From: Streptomyces albireticuli
GTDB taxonomy: Bacteria; Actinomycetota; Actinomycetes; Streptomycetales; Streptomycetaceae
Assembly (NCBI RefSeq): GCF_002192455.1
Contig: NZ_CP021744.1
Coordinates: 1,488,001 to 1,552,000, forward strand
Direction: 5' to 3'
DNA length: 64,000 nt
The notes beneath the pieces are model-generated. The model worked only from the letters and a program-made list of their open reading frames with translations. It made no database searches and was not told the origin of the DNA. Position 1 is the first letter of the stretch. Each line of letters opens with the position of its first letter. Positions 32,937-41,100 of this stretch are shown piece by piece. The position numbers and the translations under genes were made by a program.

Positions 32937-33380
32937 GTGCGACTGACCAAGAGCACCGACATCGCGCTGCGCATGGCCATGCGCCTCGCGGTCACGGGCC
33001 CGAACGACGCGCCGACCACCCGCGAGGTGGCCGGCGCCGTCGGCGTGCCGTACACCCACGCGGCCAAGGTGGTCAGCAGACTCCAGCACCTGGGGATCGT
33101 CGAGGCCCGCCGGGGCCGGGGCGGCGGGCTCACGCTCACCACCGCGGGCCGCACGGGCTCGGTCGGCCGCCTGGTGCGCGCACTGGAGGGCACGGGCGAC
33201 GTCGTCGGCTGCGAGGACGACCCGCCGTGCCCGCTGGCGGGTGCCTGCCGCCTGCGGGGCGCGCTCCGCGCGGCCCAGGAGGCGTTCTACGCCGCGCTCG
33301 ACCCGTTCACCGTCGAGGACCTGGTCGCCCAGCCGACCGGCCCCGTGCTGCTGAGCCTGGGATCCGGACCCCCGTCATGA
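32937..33380 (+). CDS. nsrR: Rrf2-family nitric-oxide-sensing repressor
   Basis: A 147-residue Rrf2 protein with a winged helix (residues 1-75: MRLTKSTDIALRMAMRLA, YTHAAKVVSRLQHLGIVEARRGRGGGL). The cluster-binding cysteines are spaced Cys-x5-Cys-x5-Cys (GCEDDPPCPLAGACRL), the same as the three ligands of the 4Fe-4S cluster in Streptomyces NsrR. It represses flavohaemoglobin genes until NO attacks the cluster. The hmp gene is next, 146 bases away. The start is GTG 32937. Confidence 0.93.
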   Translation: MRLTKSTDIALRMAMRLAVTGPNDAPTTREVAGAVGVPYTHAAKVVSRLQHLGIVEARRGRGGGLTLTTAGRTGSVGRLVRALEGTGDVVGCEDDPPCPLAGACRLRGALRAAQEAFYAALDPFTVEDLVAQPTGPVLLSLGSGPPS

Positions 33381-33395
33381 CGACCCCCTGAGGAA

Positions 33396-33431
33396 GCCGG
33401 CGCGCCGCCCGCACCTCTTCGGCGCGCCGGC
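33396..33431 (+). terminator. Terminator after nsrR
   Basis: An 11-bp perfect stem, GCCGGCGCGCC (33396-33406) with GGCGCGCCGGC (33421-33431), and a 14-base loop. It separates nsrR and hmp into two transcripts. Confidence 0.75.
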
Positions 33432-33476
33432 GACATGACGGATCACCCACCGTCCGGTTGCCGCGTCGCACACCCT

Positions 33477-33511
33477 TAAACAAGAGTCTTAGATGAATAT
33501 TTCAGCCTGAA
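33477..33511. promoter_or_regulatory. A/T-rich promoter/operator region of hmp
   Basis: Contains TTAAACAAGAGTCTTAGATG and GAATATTT, sharply richer in A/T than its surroundings. The GAGTCT at 33484-33489 recurs in front of nsrR. A probable site of NsrR control. AGGAG at 33516-33520 is the hmp ribosome site. Confidence 0.4.
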
Positions 33512-33526
33512 CGTCAGGAGTCGCCG

Positions 33527-34720
33527 ATGCTGTCCCCCCAGTCGACCGAGATCGTCCGCGCCACCCTCCCGGCGGTCGGCGGCGCCATCGGCGAGATCAC
33601 GCCGCTCTTCTACGACAAGCTCTTCGCCGACCGGCCGGAGCTGCTCCGCGACCTGTTCAACCGCGGCAACCAGGCCAACGGCAGCCAGCAGCAGGCCCTC
33701 GCGGGCTCCATAGCCGCCTTCGCCACCGCGCTGGTCGAGCACCCGGACACCCGCCCCGACGCGATGCTCGCGCGCATCGCCCACAAGCACGCGTCGCTCG
33801 GCATCGCCCCCGAGCAGTACCCGCTGGTCCAGCGGCACCTCTTCGCCGCCATCGCCGAGGTCCTGGGCGAGGCCGTCACCCCGGAGGTCGCCGCCGCCTG
33901 GGACGAGGTCTACTGGCTGATGGCCAACGCCCTCATGGCCCTGGAGGCGCGGCTCTACGAGGAGGCCGGCGCCCCGGACGGCGACACCCTGCGGCCCTGC
34001 CGGATCACCGGCCGGCTGCGCGAGACCGCGGACGTGACCACCTTCCTCGTCCAGCCCCTGGACGGCCGCCCGCTGCCCGCCGGCCGGCCCGGCCAGTACG
34101 TCTCGGTCCAGGTGGAACTGCCCGACGGCGCCCGGCAGATCCGCCAGTACAGCCTCTCCGGCCACCCGGACGACGCCCTCCAGTTCTCCGTCAAGCGCCT
34201 CGCCGGCGACCCGGCCGGCGAGGTCTCCCACCACCTGCACGACCACCTGGGCATCGGCGACACCCTGCTGGTCAGCGCGCCGTTCGGCGATGTCGCCCTG
34301 GACGGGGGCGACGCGCCCGTGCTGCTCGCCTCGGCCGGCATCGGCTGCACCCCGATGATCGGGATGCTCGCGCACCTCGCGGCCACCGGCTCGGCCCGCC
34401 GGGTCGTCGCCGTGCACGCGGACCGCAGCGAGTCCACGCACGCCTTCCGCACGGACCTCACCCAGCTGATCGGCAAGCTGCCGGACGCCGCCGCGCACAT
34501 CTGGTACGAGCGCCCCGAGGCCGCCGACTGGCCCGCCGACCGCACCGGCCTCGCCGACCTCACCGGCGTCGAGATCCCGGCCGGCACCGTCGCCTACCTC
34601 TGCGGCCCGCTCCCCTTCATGCGCGCGGTCCGCGCCCAGCTCCTCGCGGCCGGCGTCCCGGCGGCCGACATCCACTACGAGGTCTTCGGCCCCGACCTGT
34701 GGCTGGGCGCCGCCTCCTGA
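33527..34720 (+). CDS. hmp: Flavohaemoprotein, nitric oxide dioxygenase
   Basis: Oxidises NO to nitrate using O2 and NAD(P)H. A globin domain (1-145) has the proximal His in AHKHASLGI (about residue 86). The FAD/NAD reductase follows, with RPGQYVSVQV, RQIRQYSLSGHP, the LASAGIGCTPMIGML nucleotide loop and VAYLCGPLPFM. At 397 residues it is full length. ATG 33527 has AGGAG 6 bases upstream. Regulation by the adjacent NsrR is expected from family knowledge and from the shared upstream motif. Confidence 0.95.
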   Translation: MLSPQSTEIVRATLPAVGGAIGEITPLFYDKLFADRPELLRDLFNRGNQANGSQQQALAGSIAAFATALVEHPDTRPDAMLARIAHKHASLGIAPEQYPLVQRHLFAAIAEVLGEAVTPEVAAAWDEVYWLMANALMALEARLYEEAGAPDGDTLRPCRITGRLRETADVTTFLVQPLDGRPLPAGRPGQYVSVQVELPDGARQIRQYSLSGHPDDALQFSVKRLAGDPAGEVSHHLHDHLGIGDTLLVSAPFGDVALDGGDAPVLLASAGIGCTPMIGMLAHLAATGSARRVVAVHADRSESTHAFRTDLTQLIGKLPDAAAHIWYERPEAADWPADRTGLADLTGVEIPAGTVAYLCGPLPFMRAVRAQLLAAGVPAADIHYEVFGPDLWLGAAS

Positions 34721-34766
34721 CGGATCCTCAGCCACCCGGGCCCTTCGGGGCACCGGACGATCAATC

Positions 34767-34806
34767 GTTACCCATGCGTAACTTGCCGGACCATTACCTC
34801 CGGTAA
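34767..34806. promoter_or_regulatory. Paired dyads upstream of the secreted hydrolase
   Basis: GTTAC-N6-GTAAC (34767-34782) and TTACC-TCC-GGTAA (34794-34806), followed by a further GTTACC at about 34814. Possible operator array in the 167-bp promoter region; the regulator is unknown. Confidence 0.4.
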
Positions 34807-34887
34807 GGCAGCGAGGTTACCGTCGGGTCACTTTCACCGGCGTGCCGCACCCCCGTCACTTCCGCGGCACCGACGTCAGGAGTGACC

Positions 34888-36477
34888 GTGCGACACCCTC
34901 GTAAGGCGCTGCGCGCCTCCGCCGTCGGAGCCGCCTGTGCCGCACTGCTGGCGGGCGCCGCCCTGGGAGCGGCGCCCGCCGCGCAGGCCGCACCCGGGCA
35001 GCGGACCGTGGCGGCGCGGGCGGGCGGCGTGGAGTTCACCGACATCCCCGGCTCCGGGGGCATCACGCTCAAGGGCAACGTCTTCACCCCCAAGGGCGCC
35101 GACGGCTCGCGCCGCTACCCCCTGATCGTGCTCCCCACCAGCTGGGCCATGCCCCGGCTGGAGTACGTCGCCCAGGCCCGCAAGCTCGCCGACGCCGGTT
35201 ACGTGGTGGTCAGTTACACCTCGCGCGGCTTCTGGCTCTCCGGCGGGAAGATCGAGACGGCGGGCCCCGCGGACGTCGCCGACTCCGCCGCGGTCATCGA
35301 CTGGGCGCTCGCCCGCACCCCCGCCGACCCGGCGCGCATCGGCATGGCCGGGGTCTCGTACGGGGCCGGCATCAGCCTGCTGTCCGCCGGGCACGACAAG
35401 CGGATCAAGGCGGTGGTCGCGATGAGCGGCTGGGCCGACCTCATCGAGTCGATCTACGGCGAGCGCACCCAGCACCGCCAGGCGGCCGAACTCCTCGGCG
35501 GGCTGGGCAAGCTGACCGGACGGCCGAGCGAGGAACTCCAGCGGATCCTGGGGAACTTCCTCTCCTCGGACCTGTCCAAGGAGCAGGAGATGCTGGAGTG
35601 GGGGGCCCGCCGCTCCCCCGCCACCTACCTGGACGACATCAACGCCAACGGCGCGGCGATCATGCTGGGCAACGCGTGGGGCGACAGCCTCTTCCCGCCC
35701 GACCAGTACGCGAAGTTCTACGAGCGGCTCACCGGCCCCAAGCGGCTGGAGCTGCGGCCCGGCGACCACGCCACCGCCGAGGGCACCGGCCTGCTCGGCC
35801 TGCCCAACGACGTCTGGGCCAACGGGCAGCGCTGGTTCGACCGGCACCTCAAGGGCACCGACAACGGCATCGACCGCGAGCGGCCCGTCCAGCTGAAGTC
35901 CCGTACGGACGGCGGCTACGAGTCCTACCCCGACTGGGCGTCCGTGGGCCGGACGCGGCGCACCCTGCCGCTGGAGGGCACCCGGACCATCCGCACCGGC
36001 GTCGACTCGGGCGCGAACGGCGGCACGGCCCTGCTCTCCAACACCCTCGACCAGTTCCTGAAGCTGCCGCCGATGGTGTCGGTGCCGCTGCTGCCGCGGA
36101 GCTACGCGGCGGTGTGGCAGTCCGGGCCGTACGCGAGCGCGCAGCGCGTCCGCGGGAGCGTGCGGCTGCACACCACGCTGACGAGCGAGAAGGAGAGCGG
36201 CACGGCGGTCGCGTACCTCTACGACGTGGGGCCGCTCGGGCTCGGCAAGCTGGTCAGCCACGCCCCGTACACCTTCCGCGGGAAGGCGCCGGGGCGGGCG
36301 TTCGGGGTGGACCTGTCGTTGTTCGCGACGGCGTACGACGTGCCCGCCGGGCACCGGCTGGCGGTGGTGGTGGATTCCGTCGATCCGCTGTACATCGCGC
36401 ACAACTCGGGCGGGCGGCTGACGTTCTCGTCACCGGCGGGGGATCCGTCGACGCTGTCGGTGCCGGTGCGCGACTGA
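34888..36477 (+). CDS. Secreted CocE/NonD-family alpha/beta hydrolase
   Basis: A 529-residue protein. A signal peptide (SAVGAACAALLAGAALGAAPAAQA) precedes an alpha/beta-hydrolase domain with the nucleophile elbow GMAGVSYGAGISLL (about residue 155). Acid and His positions are probably LGNAWGDSLFP and RPGDHATAEGTG. A C-terminal jelly-roll (about 370-529; SVRLHTTLTSEKESG, PAGHRLAVVVDSVDPLYI) is typical of X-Pro dipeptidyl peptidases and cocaine-esterase relatives. It acts outside the cell on esters or peptides. GTG 34888 follows AGGAG by 5 bases. Confidence 0.88.
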   Translation: MRHPRKALRASAVGAACAALLAGAALGAAPAAQAAPGQRTVAARAGGVEFTDIPGSGGITLKGNVFTPKGADGSRRYPLIVLPTSWAMPRLEYVAQARKLADAGYVVVSYTSRGFWLSGGKIETAGPADVADSAAVIDWALARTPADPARIGMAGVSYGAGISLLSAGHDKRIKAVVAMSGWADLIESIYGERTQHRQAAELLGGLGKLTGRPSEELQRILGNFLSSDLSKEQEMLEWGARRSPATYLDDINANGAAIMLGNAWGDSLFPPDQYAKFYERLTGPKRLELRPGDHATAEGTGLLGLPNDVWANGQRWFDRHLKGTDNGIDRERPVQLKSRTDGGYESYPDWASVGRTRRTLPLEGTRTIRTGVDSGANGGTALLSNTLDQFLKLPPMVSVPLLPRSYAAVWQSGPYASAQRVRGSVRLHTTLTSEKESGTAVAYLYDVGPLGLGKLVSHAPYTFRGKAPGRAFGVDLSLFATAYDVPAGHRLAVVVDSVDPLYIAHNSGGRLTFSSPAGDPSTLSVPVRD

Positions 36478-36489
36478 CGGGCGGGCGCC

Positions 36490-36514
36490 GGGCGGGCCGG
36501 AATCCGGCCCGCCC
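36490..36514. terminator. Terminator between the hydrolase and the prenyltransferase gene
   Basis: An 11-bp perfect stem GGGCGGGCCGG/CCGGCCCGCCC with a 3-base AAT loop, between two convergent genes. Confidence 0.8.
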
Positions 36515-36533
36515 GGGGCGCCGGTGGCCTCGG

Positions 36534-37721
36534 TCAGCCCTCGTCCGCCGCCCGGTACGTGCCCGGCGCCAGGTACACCGAGAACCTCGGCGAGGCCCCG
36601 CCCCGGTACGAGACGAAGTTCTGTGTCAGGGACTCCGTCAGCGGGCGGTCCGCGAGCGCGTCCAGGACCGCCGCGTACGCCTCCGCCTCGGCCACGCCCT
36701 CGGCCCGGAGGAAGGCCAGCACCCGGTCGCGGGCGGCCGCGTCGTGGTCGTGGACGGGGATCATCGGGACGTACAGGGCCGCGCTCGGGCGGTCGTGCCG
36801 GCGGTCGAGGGTGAAGGTGGTCACCGGGGGCTTGCGCCGCCACGCCGGGGCGTCCTCGGGGCCGTTGATCTGCCGGAGGGCGCGGGCGAACAGGCCGGGG
36901 ACGTGGTCGCGGGCGGCGGCGGACTTCGCGTCGATCCCCTCGGCGGTCACCCCGGAGTGCGCCACGTACACCTGCGCGCGGAAGGCGTCGCCGCCGACGA
37001 GGTCCAGGGCCACCGCCGCGGGCTCGTGCTCCGGGCCGAAGGCACCGAGGTGGTCGGCGAGGGCGCGCCAGGGGCGTTCCAGGCCCAGCCGGGTCATGGC
37101 CTCCGTGGTGCGGGCGGCGGAGTGTTCGCGGCCGGCGACCGCGGGGTTGAGGAAGATCTTGTACACGGGGTGCCGGCCGGGGCGCCAGGCCACCGCGTGG
37201 GCCATGGTGAAGAACCCCTGGGGGTCGTCGTCGGTGAAGAGGTCCTCGACCTCCAGCAGGCCGTCGAGGGAGACGCCGGGGCGGCCGGCCAGCCGGCGGC
37301 TGAAGTCCATGCCGTCCCGCATCCGGGAGAGGGCGGTGCCGTCGCCCGGTGACTCCAGGGAGATCCGGACGCCCGCCTTGCCGTCGCCCCAGGCGACGGA
37401 GGGCTCGAAGGGCATGCCGTCGATGGCGACCCAGCCGGCGCGCTTCGGAGGCGTGCCGACCGGGAGCCGGCCCCAGGCGCCGGTGAGGTCCTGGAGGAGG
37501 GCGAGGATCGACTCGCGGGTCTCGCCGGTGAGACCGAGGCACTCGTAGGCGCGCCACACACGGTCGCAGGCGACCTCCGCGTAGGTGTCCGTCGGGCGGT
37601 ACCGCGAGGACTCGAAGCGCATCGGGCGGCCGATCATCTCGGCGATGACGCCCGAGTCGGGGGTGAACTCCGCCGTGGGGAGCGGGCGCTGGGGCACGGC
37701 TCCGAGGTCTGCGGTTTCCAT
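36534..37721 (-). CDS. Indole prenyltransferase of the DMATS (ABBA) fold, TleC/MpnD-like
   Basis: A 395-residue aromatic prenyltransferase of the bacterial DMATS type. It contains MRFESSRYRPTDTYAEVACD, WVAIDGMPFEPSVAWGDGK, YKIFLNPAVAG, AQVYVAHSG and the C-terminal LTQNFVSYRGGASPRFSVYL. These give the repeated Arg/Lys/Tyr residues that hold the diphosphate in this fold. The enzymes attach an allylic prenyl group to an indole. Divergent from an NRPS that is predicted to make an N-methyl-Val-Trp product, it most likely prenylates the indolactam ring, as TleC (geranyl) and MpnD (dimethylallyl) do. The chain length cannot be read from sequence. ATG 37721 follows GGGAGACACC. Confidence 0.86.
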   Translation of the reverse strand: METADLGAVPQRPLPTAEFTPDSGVIAEMIGRPMRFESSRYRPTDTYAEVACDRVWRAYECLGLTGETRESILALLQDLTGAWGRLPVGTPPKRAGWVAIDGMPFEPSVAWGDGKAGVRISLESPGDGTALSRMRDGMDFSRRLAGRPGVSLDGLLEVEDLFTDDDPQGFFTMAHAVAWRPGRHPVYKIFLNPAVAGREHSAARTTEAMTRLGLERPWRALADHLGAFGPEHEPAAVALDLVGGDAFRAQVYVAHSGVTAEGIDAKSAAARDHVPGLFARALRQINGPEDAPAWRRKPPVTTFTLDRRHDRPSAALYVPMIPVHDHDAAARDRVLAFLRAEGVAEAEAYAAVLDALADRPLTESLTQNFVSYRGGASPRFSVYLAPGTYRAADEG

Positions 37722-37816
37722 GGTGTCTCCCTGTGCGTAACGCGGTGCGGACAAGGGCGTACCGAAGGCAAAAACGAGCGTGATCCTCCCACCGCCCGGC
37801 GGGCCGCGTCCACGCT

Positions 37817-37872
37817 TTGCCCGACAATTGCCCGGGAGCCCTTTATCGGGCATATGTTCCGGCCAATATGCC
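37817..37872. promoter_or_regulatory. Repeat-rich divergent control region of the NRPS cluster
   Basis: In the 390-bp gap (37722-38111) between the prenyltransferase and NRPS genes: TTGCCCG at 37817-37823 and again at 37828-37834, one helical turn apart; the inverted CGGGCA at 37847-37852; and a dyad GGCATAT-N10-ATATGCC (37849-37872). This is also the most A/T-rich part of the gap. It is probably the cluster's control site. The rest of the gap shows nothing else I can name. Confidence 0.5.
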
Positions 37873-38111
37873 GGGCCCGGCGCCCGCCGGCGACCGCTCA
37901 ACCGCGCGCCGGCGCCCGGCCGCCCGGTGGTCCGGGGGCGCCCGGCGCCCGGCGCCGCACGGAGTTCGTACCTGGGCCTTACCCGCCGTACCCGGAAAGC
38001 GATCAGGCAGTGCACAAGAACGGCCGAAATCCTCCACGGCGGTGGTCCGCATCGCGACGTTCTGCGACATGATCGCTACACAACGTTCGCCGGGGCCCTC
38101 CGGCGGACGCT

Positions 38112-41100
38112 GTGCCCTGTCCACATGCGGCCAACCGGAGCGTCGGCGCCGCCGTGCTCCGGGAAGCCTGCGCAGAGGAGTTGTTGACGCGTGTCCGCAC
38201 AGCACCACTCACCGCGCCGCCTTCCCCCACCGGTCCCACCGGCCCCGCCGAAGGGGCCGCACCGCCCGCGACGCTTCCGGAGGCCTTCGCCGGGCAGGCC
38301 CGCCGCACCCCCGGCGCGACCGCCCTGGTGTGCGGGGACACCACTCTGACCTACCGTGAGCTCGACCTCCGCGCGGACCGCCTGGCGCGGCGGCTCGCGA
38401 CGGAGGGCATCCGCCCGGGCGGCACCGTGGCCGTCCTCATGGAACGCTCGGCCGAGCTCGTCGTCGCACTCCTCGCGATCGTCAAGTCCGGTGGCTGCTA
38501 TGTGCCACTGGACCCACGACAGCCGGCCGCCCGGTTGCGGTGGATCCTGGAACAGACCGGTGCCCGGGTGCTCCTGACGGGCGGCGCGGCGGCGGCCGGC
38601 CCTCGCCGGCCCGACGCGACGATCGGCGCGGGCCTGCGCACCCTCCCGGTGACCCTCGACGAGGCTCCCGGCGAGGAGCCGCCCGGCGTCCCCCTCTTCC
38701 CCGCCGAGCCCCGCCAGCTGGCGTACGTGATGTTCACGTCCGGCTCCACGGGCACGCCCAAGGGCGTGGCCGTCACCCATGAGAACGTCGTCGGGCTGGC
38801 CCGGGACCAGGCCTGGCGCGGCGGCGCCCACGGGCGCGTCCTGCTGCACTCCCCGCACGCCTTCGACGCCTCCACCTACGAGCTGTGGGTGCCCCTGCTG
38901 TCGGGCGGCGCCGTCGTCGTCGCCCCGCCCGGCGAGCTCGACGCGCGCGCCGTCGCGGCCGCGGTCACGGACGCGGGCATCACCGGGCTGTGGGTGACGG
39001 CCGGGCTGTTCTCGGTGCTGGCCGAGGAGGACCCGCGCTGCTTCCTCGGCGTGCGCGAGGTGTGGACCGGCGGGGACGCCGTCTCCCCCGCCGCCGTGCG
39101 CCGGGTGCTGCGCGCCTGCCCCGACACCGCAGTCGTCAACGGCTACGGACCGACCGAGACGACCACCTTCGCCACCTGCCACCGGGTCGACGACGCCGGG
39201 GTGCTCGGCACGGTGGTGCCCATCGGCGCGGCCATGGCCGGGATGCGCACGGAGGTGCTCGACCCCCGGCTGCGGCCGGTGCCCCGGGCGAGGTCGGCGA
39301 GCTGTACATCGGCGGCTCGGGCCTGGCGCGCGGCTACTGGAACCGCCCCGGCCTGACGGCCGAGCGCTTTGTCGCCGACCCGCTGGGCGAGCCCGGCGCC
39401 CGCCTCTTCCGCACCGGCGACCTCGTGCGCCACGGGCCGGACGGGCTCCTGGAGTTCGTCGGCCGCAGCGACGACCAGGTGAAGATCCGCGGCTTCCGGG
39501 TGGAGCCCGGCGAGGTCGAGGCCGTGCTCGCGGGCCACCCGGGCGTCGGCCAGGCCGCGGTCGTGGTCCGCGAGGACCGGCCGGGCCAGAAGCGGCTCGT
39601 CGGCTACGTGGTGCCCGCCGAGGAGGGCGGGCCGGACCGGGCCGCGGCGGCGCCGGACTCGGTGGGCGAGTGGCGGGAGATCTACGACTCGCTCTACAGC
39701 GGCACCGCCCGCGCCCGCTTCGGCGAGGACTTCTCCGGCTGGAACAGCAGCTACGACGGCCGTCCGCTGCCCCTGGAGCAGATGCGCGAGTGGCGCGAGG
39801 CGACGGTCGAGCGGATACGCGAGCTGCGGCCGCGCCGGATCCTGGAGATAGGCGTCGGCACCGGTCTGCTGATGTCCCGGCTGGCACCCGGCTGCGACTC
39901 CTACTGGGGCACGGACCTCTCCGGCCAGGTCATCGAGGCGCTCGGCGGGCTGGTCCGCCGGGACCCCGAGCTGGCCGGCCGGGTCGAGCTGCGCACCCGC
40001 GCCGCCGACGACTTCGAGGGCCTGCCCACCAGCTATTTCGACACCGTCGTCATCAATTCGGTCACCCAGTACTTCCCCGACGCCGCCTACCTGACGGACG
40101 TCCTGACCCGGGCCCTCGGCCTGGTCGTGCCCGGGGGCGCGGTCTTCGTCGGCGACGTCCGCAACCTCCGGCTGCTGCGCGCCTTCCACACCGACGTCCA
40201 GCTGCGCCGCCCCGACCTGCCGGACGACCCCGCCGCCGTCCGCGCGGCCGTGGAGCACGGCGTGGTCCGGGAGAAGGAGCTGCTGGTCGACCCCGCGTTC
40301 TTCGCCGAGCTGGCGCACGTCGTGCCCGGTGCCGAGGGCAGCGAGGTGCGGGTCAAGCGCGGCCGGTACGTCAACGAGCTGACGCGCTACCGCTACGACG
40401 CCGTCCTGCGCAAGGCGTCCGGCCTCCCGGACCGCACCGCGCCGCCCGTACGGGAGCTGCGGTGGGGCCGGGACGTGGCGGACCTGGCGGCGCTGGCCGC
40501 CCGGCTCGACGCGCGGGAGCCCGTCGACATCCGGGTCACCGGGGTGCCCGACGACCGCGTGGCGCCGGTGGCCGAGGGGCTGCGCGCCCTGGAGGACCGG
40601 CCGGACGCGGCGGGCGTACGGGCCCTCGACGCCCGCGCCGACGCCGAGGCCCCGCTCCTGGAGGGCTTCCACGAGCTGGCCGCCACCGTGGGCCTGCGGG
40701 CCTCCGCGAGCTGGGCGGCCGGGGAGCCCGGGGACCTCGGGCACGGGGGCACCCTCGACGTCGTCCTCACCTCCGCCCGGCCCGGCACCCGCAGCGCCGG
40801 GGCGCCCCGGCCGGCCGGGCTGCCGCTCGCCTCGCTGGTCAACGCCCCCGCGACGGCCCGGGACACCGGCGCCCTGGTCTCCTCGGTCCGCGCCTATCTG
40901 CGCGAGCGGCTGCCCGAGTACCTGCTGCCGGCCGCGACGGTGGTCCTGGAGACCCTGCCGCTGACGCGCAACGGCAAGGTGGACCGGCGCCGCCTGCCGG
41001 CCCCGGACACCGCCTCCGCCGAGGACGGGCGGGCCCCGCGCGACCCCATGGAAGAGCTGCTGTGCGGGCTGTTCGCGGACATCCTGGGCGTCTCCCGGGT

